Source: Dipetalonema caudispina (Eukaryota > Nematoda > Chromadorea > Rhabditida > Onchocercidae). From it: a DNA stretch of 20,252 nucleotides. The notes below the pieces were generated by a model. That model was not told where the DNA came from, did no database searches, and was given only the letters and a program-made list of their open reading frames with translations. Numbering within the stretch: the stretch's first letter is position 1; every line of letters starts with the position of its first letter. Location: contig JABVXV010000628.1 of assembly GCA_013365325.1 (NCBI GenBank), positions 1 to 20,252 on the forward strand, given 5' to 3'. Position numbers and translations under genes: made by a program. Positions 17,999-20,252 of this stretch are shown here, one piece after another.

Positions 17999-20120
17999 CT
18001 CTATGAAATTTTTGAAACGAAGAAATTTTATCTTTTCCTCTAATAGCTTTTAAAATCCTAACAGCAATTGTAAAAAAAACTTGATGAAAATTTGAAAAAT
18101 TATTTCTTCCTTTTTATCAATAATTATTCCTAAAGTTCTAATTACTAGGAATTCCCAGACGTTCGCACGTGAAATAAGCCTAATTTTAACAATCAGAATT
18201 ATTAAATAGCATGAACCATAATGGAAAATATCTGTTTTATTTGTCGCTTGTTAGCTTTTTTATCAAAAATTAGATTTGATATAAACTTGATCAATTTCGG
18301 AAAAAATTGAAAAACTTTCAGGTCCTTTTTTATTTAAATTTACGACGAGTTTTAATAACCGTAAATTTTTGATATAACAATTATAATTAATCTAAAATAT
18401 AACGGGCAGTTCTTTTTCTGTTTATAACTTAAAAAAAAAAGACGAGAAAAAAAAGCCATATATATTTCGTTTAACATTTTGATTCTGAAATGAAATATTC
18501 GAAATTTTTCAAATTGATTTTAACTTCCCATAGTAAAAAAAAATTTTGGGATTAAAACTATAATCATATCTACGGATGTTTTTTTCATTATTTTTCATAA
18601 CAAAATATTTCATTTTTCTCCATCCTATTCTTTTATCTTTTTCTCTTCTTCATTTTCTCTCTTTTTTCCCTCTCTTTTCCTCTTCAAAGAAATGTGCCAT
18701 ATAATTTGGCTAAATTTTAAATTTTCTAAACATTCTTTATTCTTTACTTTTTCTATATTTTGTCATTTTATCCTTTCTTTTTTAAATATGAGTGAGAAAA
18801 GAGTATATAAGTATTATTCTTTCATAGTCTTTGCCATACCATTCATTATTACTTTTGATGTGCTGTTTTTTTTTTTTTTTTTAAATATTTTTTTATTTGC
18901 TTGTAATGCATTTTTCTTCCTTTTTTTATTTCATTTTCGTATGATCTCATTTTTTAAATGTTGAAAAATGCGTCTATTTGTGAAGTAGCAATGGATGAAA
19001 AGTGTGTTTGTTTTTGAAAATGCAGAAAAACAAAAAACAAATGGAATTAATACAAATGTAACGAAGATACAATGGAGCCATATTCTAAATAAAATTAATT
19101 AATTAGCTTACATAAATATATATATGGGTGCTACAAAATTGGTTAAATATGAAGAACTACAGAATGTAATAATGCTGGATAATTATGAAAGATATTATCA
19201 TGTTATAGATTATACAAACATTTCTTCGATTTATATCAAATAAGTGGAAAATATGTATCAAATATTAGTGACATTTATTCATTTTTCTTCAAATTTAGGA
19301 TGTAGAAAAATTGCTTGCATAGAAAATCGTTTAATATTTTATTTTAAAATTACTTTTTGAAGCTTTGAAATGTTTCCAGATTTTTTGAAAGGAGAATTCT
19401 AACGACTTTTGTGTTTTTGTTTTTTTCTAGCTCTATCAAATTGGGAAAGATATGTAGAAGTGAAATGTTGAACAAGAGGTTACGAGTTTAAATAAGCTTA
19501 TTGAAATTTTATTTCTGATAGTTAAAAAGCACTTAATGGAAATTTTGAAATTCACTCATGTTCAAGATGTACAAAACTTGCATTTGAATGAGAGGAGATA
19601 TGATATTTAAAAATGTATGAATAGTAAAAAGGGTATTAAGGGATTAAGATCATTATTATTACTGTTGTGTATAGTTACTGTAATATTTTAAAAACGAAAT
19701 AAAAAAAACAAAACATTGTCGATGAGGTACAGTAACGGTTACGGTAATAAATGAAAATGAATCCTAATGAAGTGAAACGATATTATCAGAATTATTATGA
19801 TTGCATGGTATTGTGATATCATAAAGCTTTATAAAAGGAAAAGCACTGATGATTTGCCATAGATGGTAGCAAATCGAAATGAATTCTGATGAAATTATGT
19901 ACGTAAATACTTATATGATAGGAAAGTTAATAGAAGAAAGAAAATAATGGAAGGCTTTGTAAAATAAAAAGTACAATACATGTGAATACTAAATTTTAAT
20001 ATAAGTTAATTAGGATTTATTCAGCTAACTTGAATATTCCAATTATAAATTATTATTCATTACATAATGCGTTTATTATTATCAACAAATACTTCATAAA
20101 TCATTTAGTAAATAAATATA

Positions 20121-20252
<132 letters not shown>

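Larger units (their letters stand above)
16961..20120. other. 3' flank without a recognised gene
   Basis: Low-complexity AT-rich DNA. The open frames at about 16907-17092 and 18692-18964 are T- or A-run products with no domain signal. Nothing RNA-like was seen. The next gene, if any, lies outside the window. Confidence 0.6.

Noticed and set aside
18692..18964. 90-residue Phe-rich frame in the 3' flank
   Set aside because: T-runs produce poly-Phe and Leu; it has no helix pattern beyond composition and no nearby splice evidence.

Overview
The window looks like nematode nuclear DNA, most likely from an AT-rich, intron-rich parasitic group such as the filarial/spirurid worms. The reasons are a GC content of roughly a quarter (judged by eye), splice acceptors of the TTTTCAG/TTTTTAG type, very long introns beside very short ones, and abundant microsatellites. 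The species assignment is inference; no organism-specific marker is visible.

One gene dominates. It lies on the + strand and can be assembled from seven exons (2422-3178, 10137-10219, 10418-10528, 10665-10785, 14973-15164, 16175-16404, 16558-16740). All six junctions are GT/AG, the phases agree throughout, and the exons sum to 1677 nt, giving a 558-residue protein. Its order is: a low-complexity N-terminus (Ser, Thr, Ala, poly-Gln, poly-His); three tandem C2H2 zinc fingers; a basic patch; an acidic, Ser-rich linker; a fourth, isolated C2H2 finger; and a C-terminal coiled coil that ends the protein. This is the plan of a sequence-specific DNA-binding regulator that oligomerises through its tail. 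The family name could not be fixed from the sequence alone. C. elegans DIE-1, a four-finger C2H2 factor, is offered only as a hypothesis.

Region by region: 1-2126 is repeat-rich 5' flank and probable promoter. 2127-2134 is a strong nematode-type acceptor that may be a spliced-leader site, followed by a leader holding a 39-codon upstream ORF. Exon 1 ends at 3178. Intron 1 (about 7 kb) contains a possible nested gene for a small multi-pass membrane protein (core 5176-5861) with two perfect GTAAGT donors and consistent phase. Exons 2-4 cluster at 10.1-10.8 kb. Intron 4 (about 4.2 kb) holds a GC-rich hairpin. Exon 5 follows at 15.0 kb. Intron 5 carries a roughly ten-copy degenerate 22-23 bp minisatellite. 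Exons 6-7 encode the end of finger 4 and the coiled coil. A poly(A) signal sits about 215 nt after the stop. From 16961 to the end I see AT-rich flank and microsatellites only.

The window begins and ends in the same (ATT)n repeat in the same orientation, so it may be a whole contig whose assembly stopped at these repeats. No rRNA, convincing tRNA, CRISPR array or transposase gene was seen.
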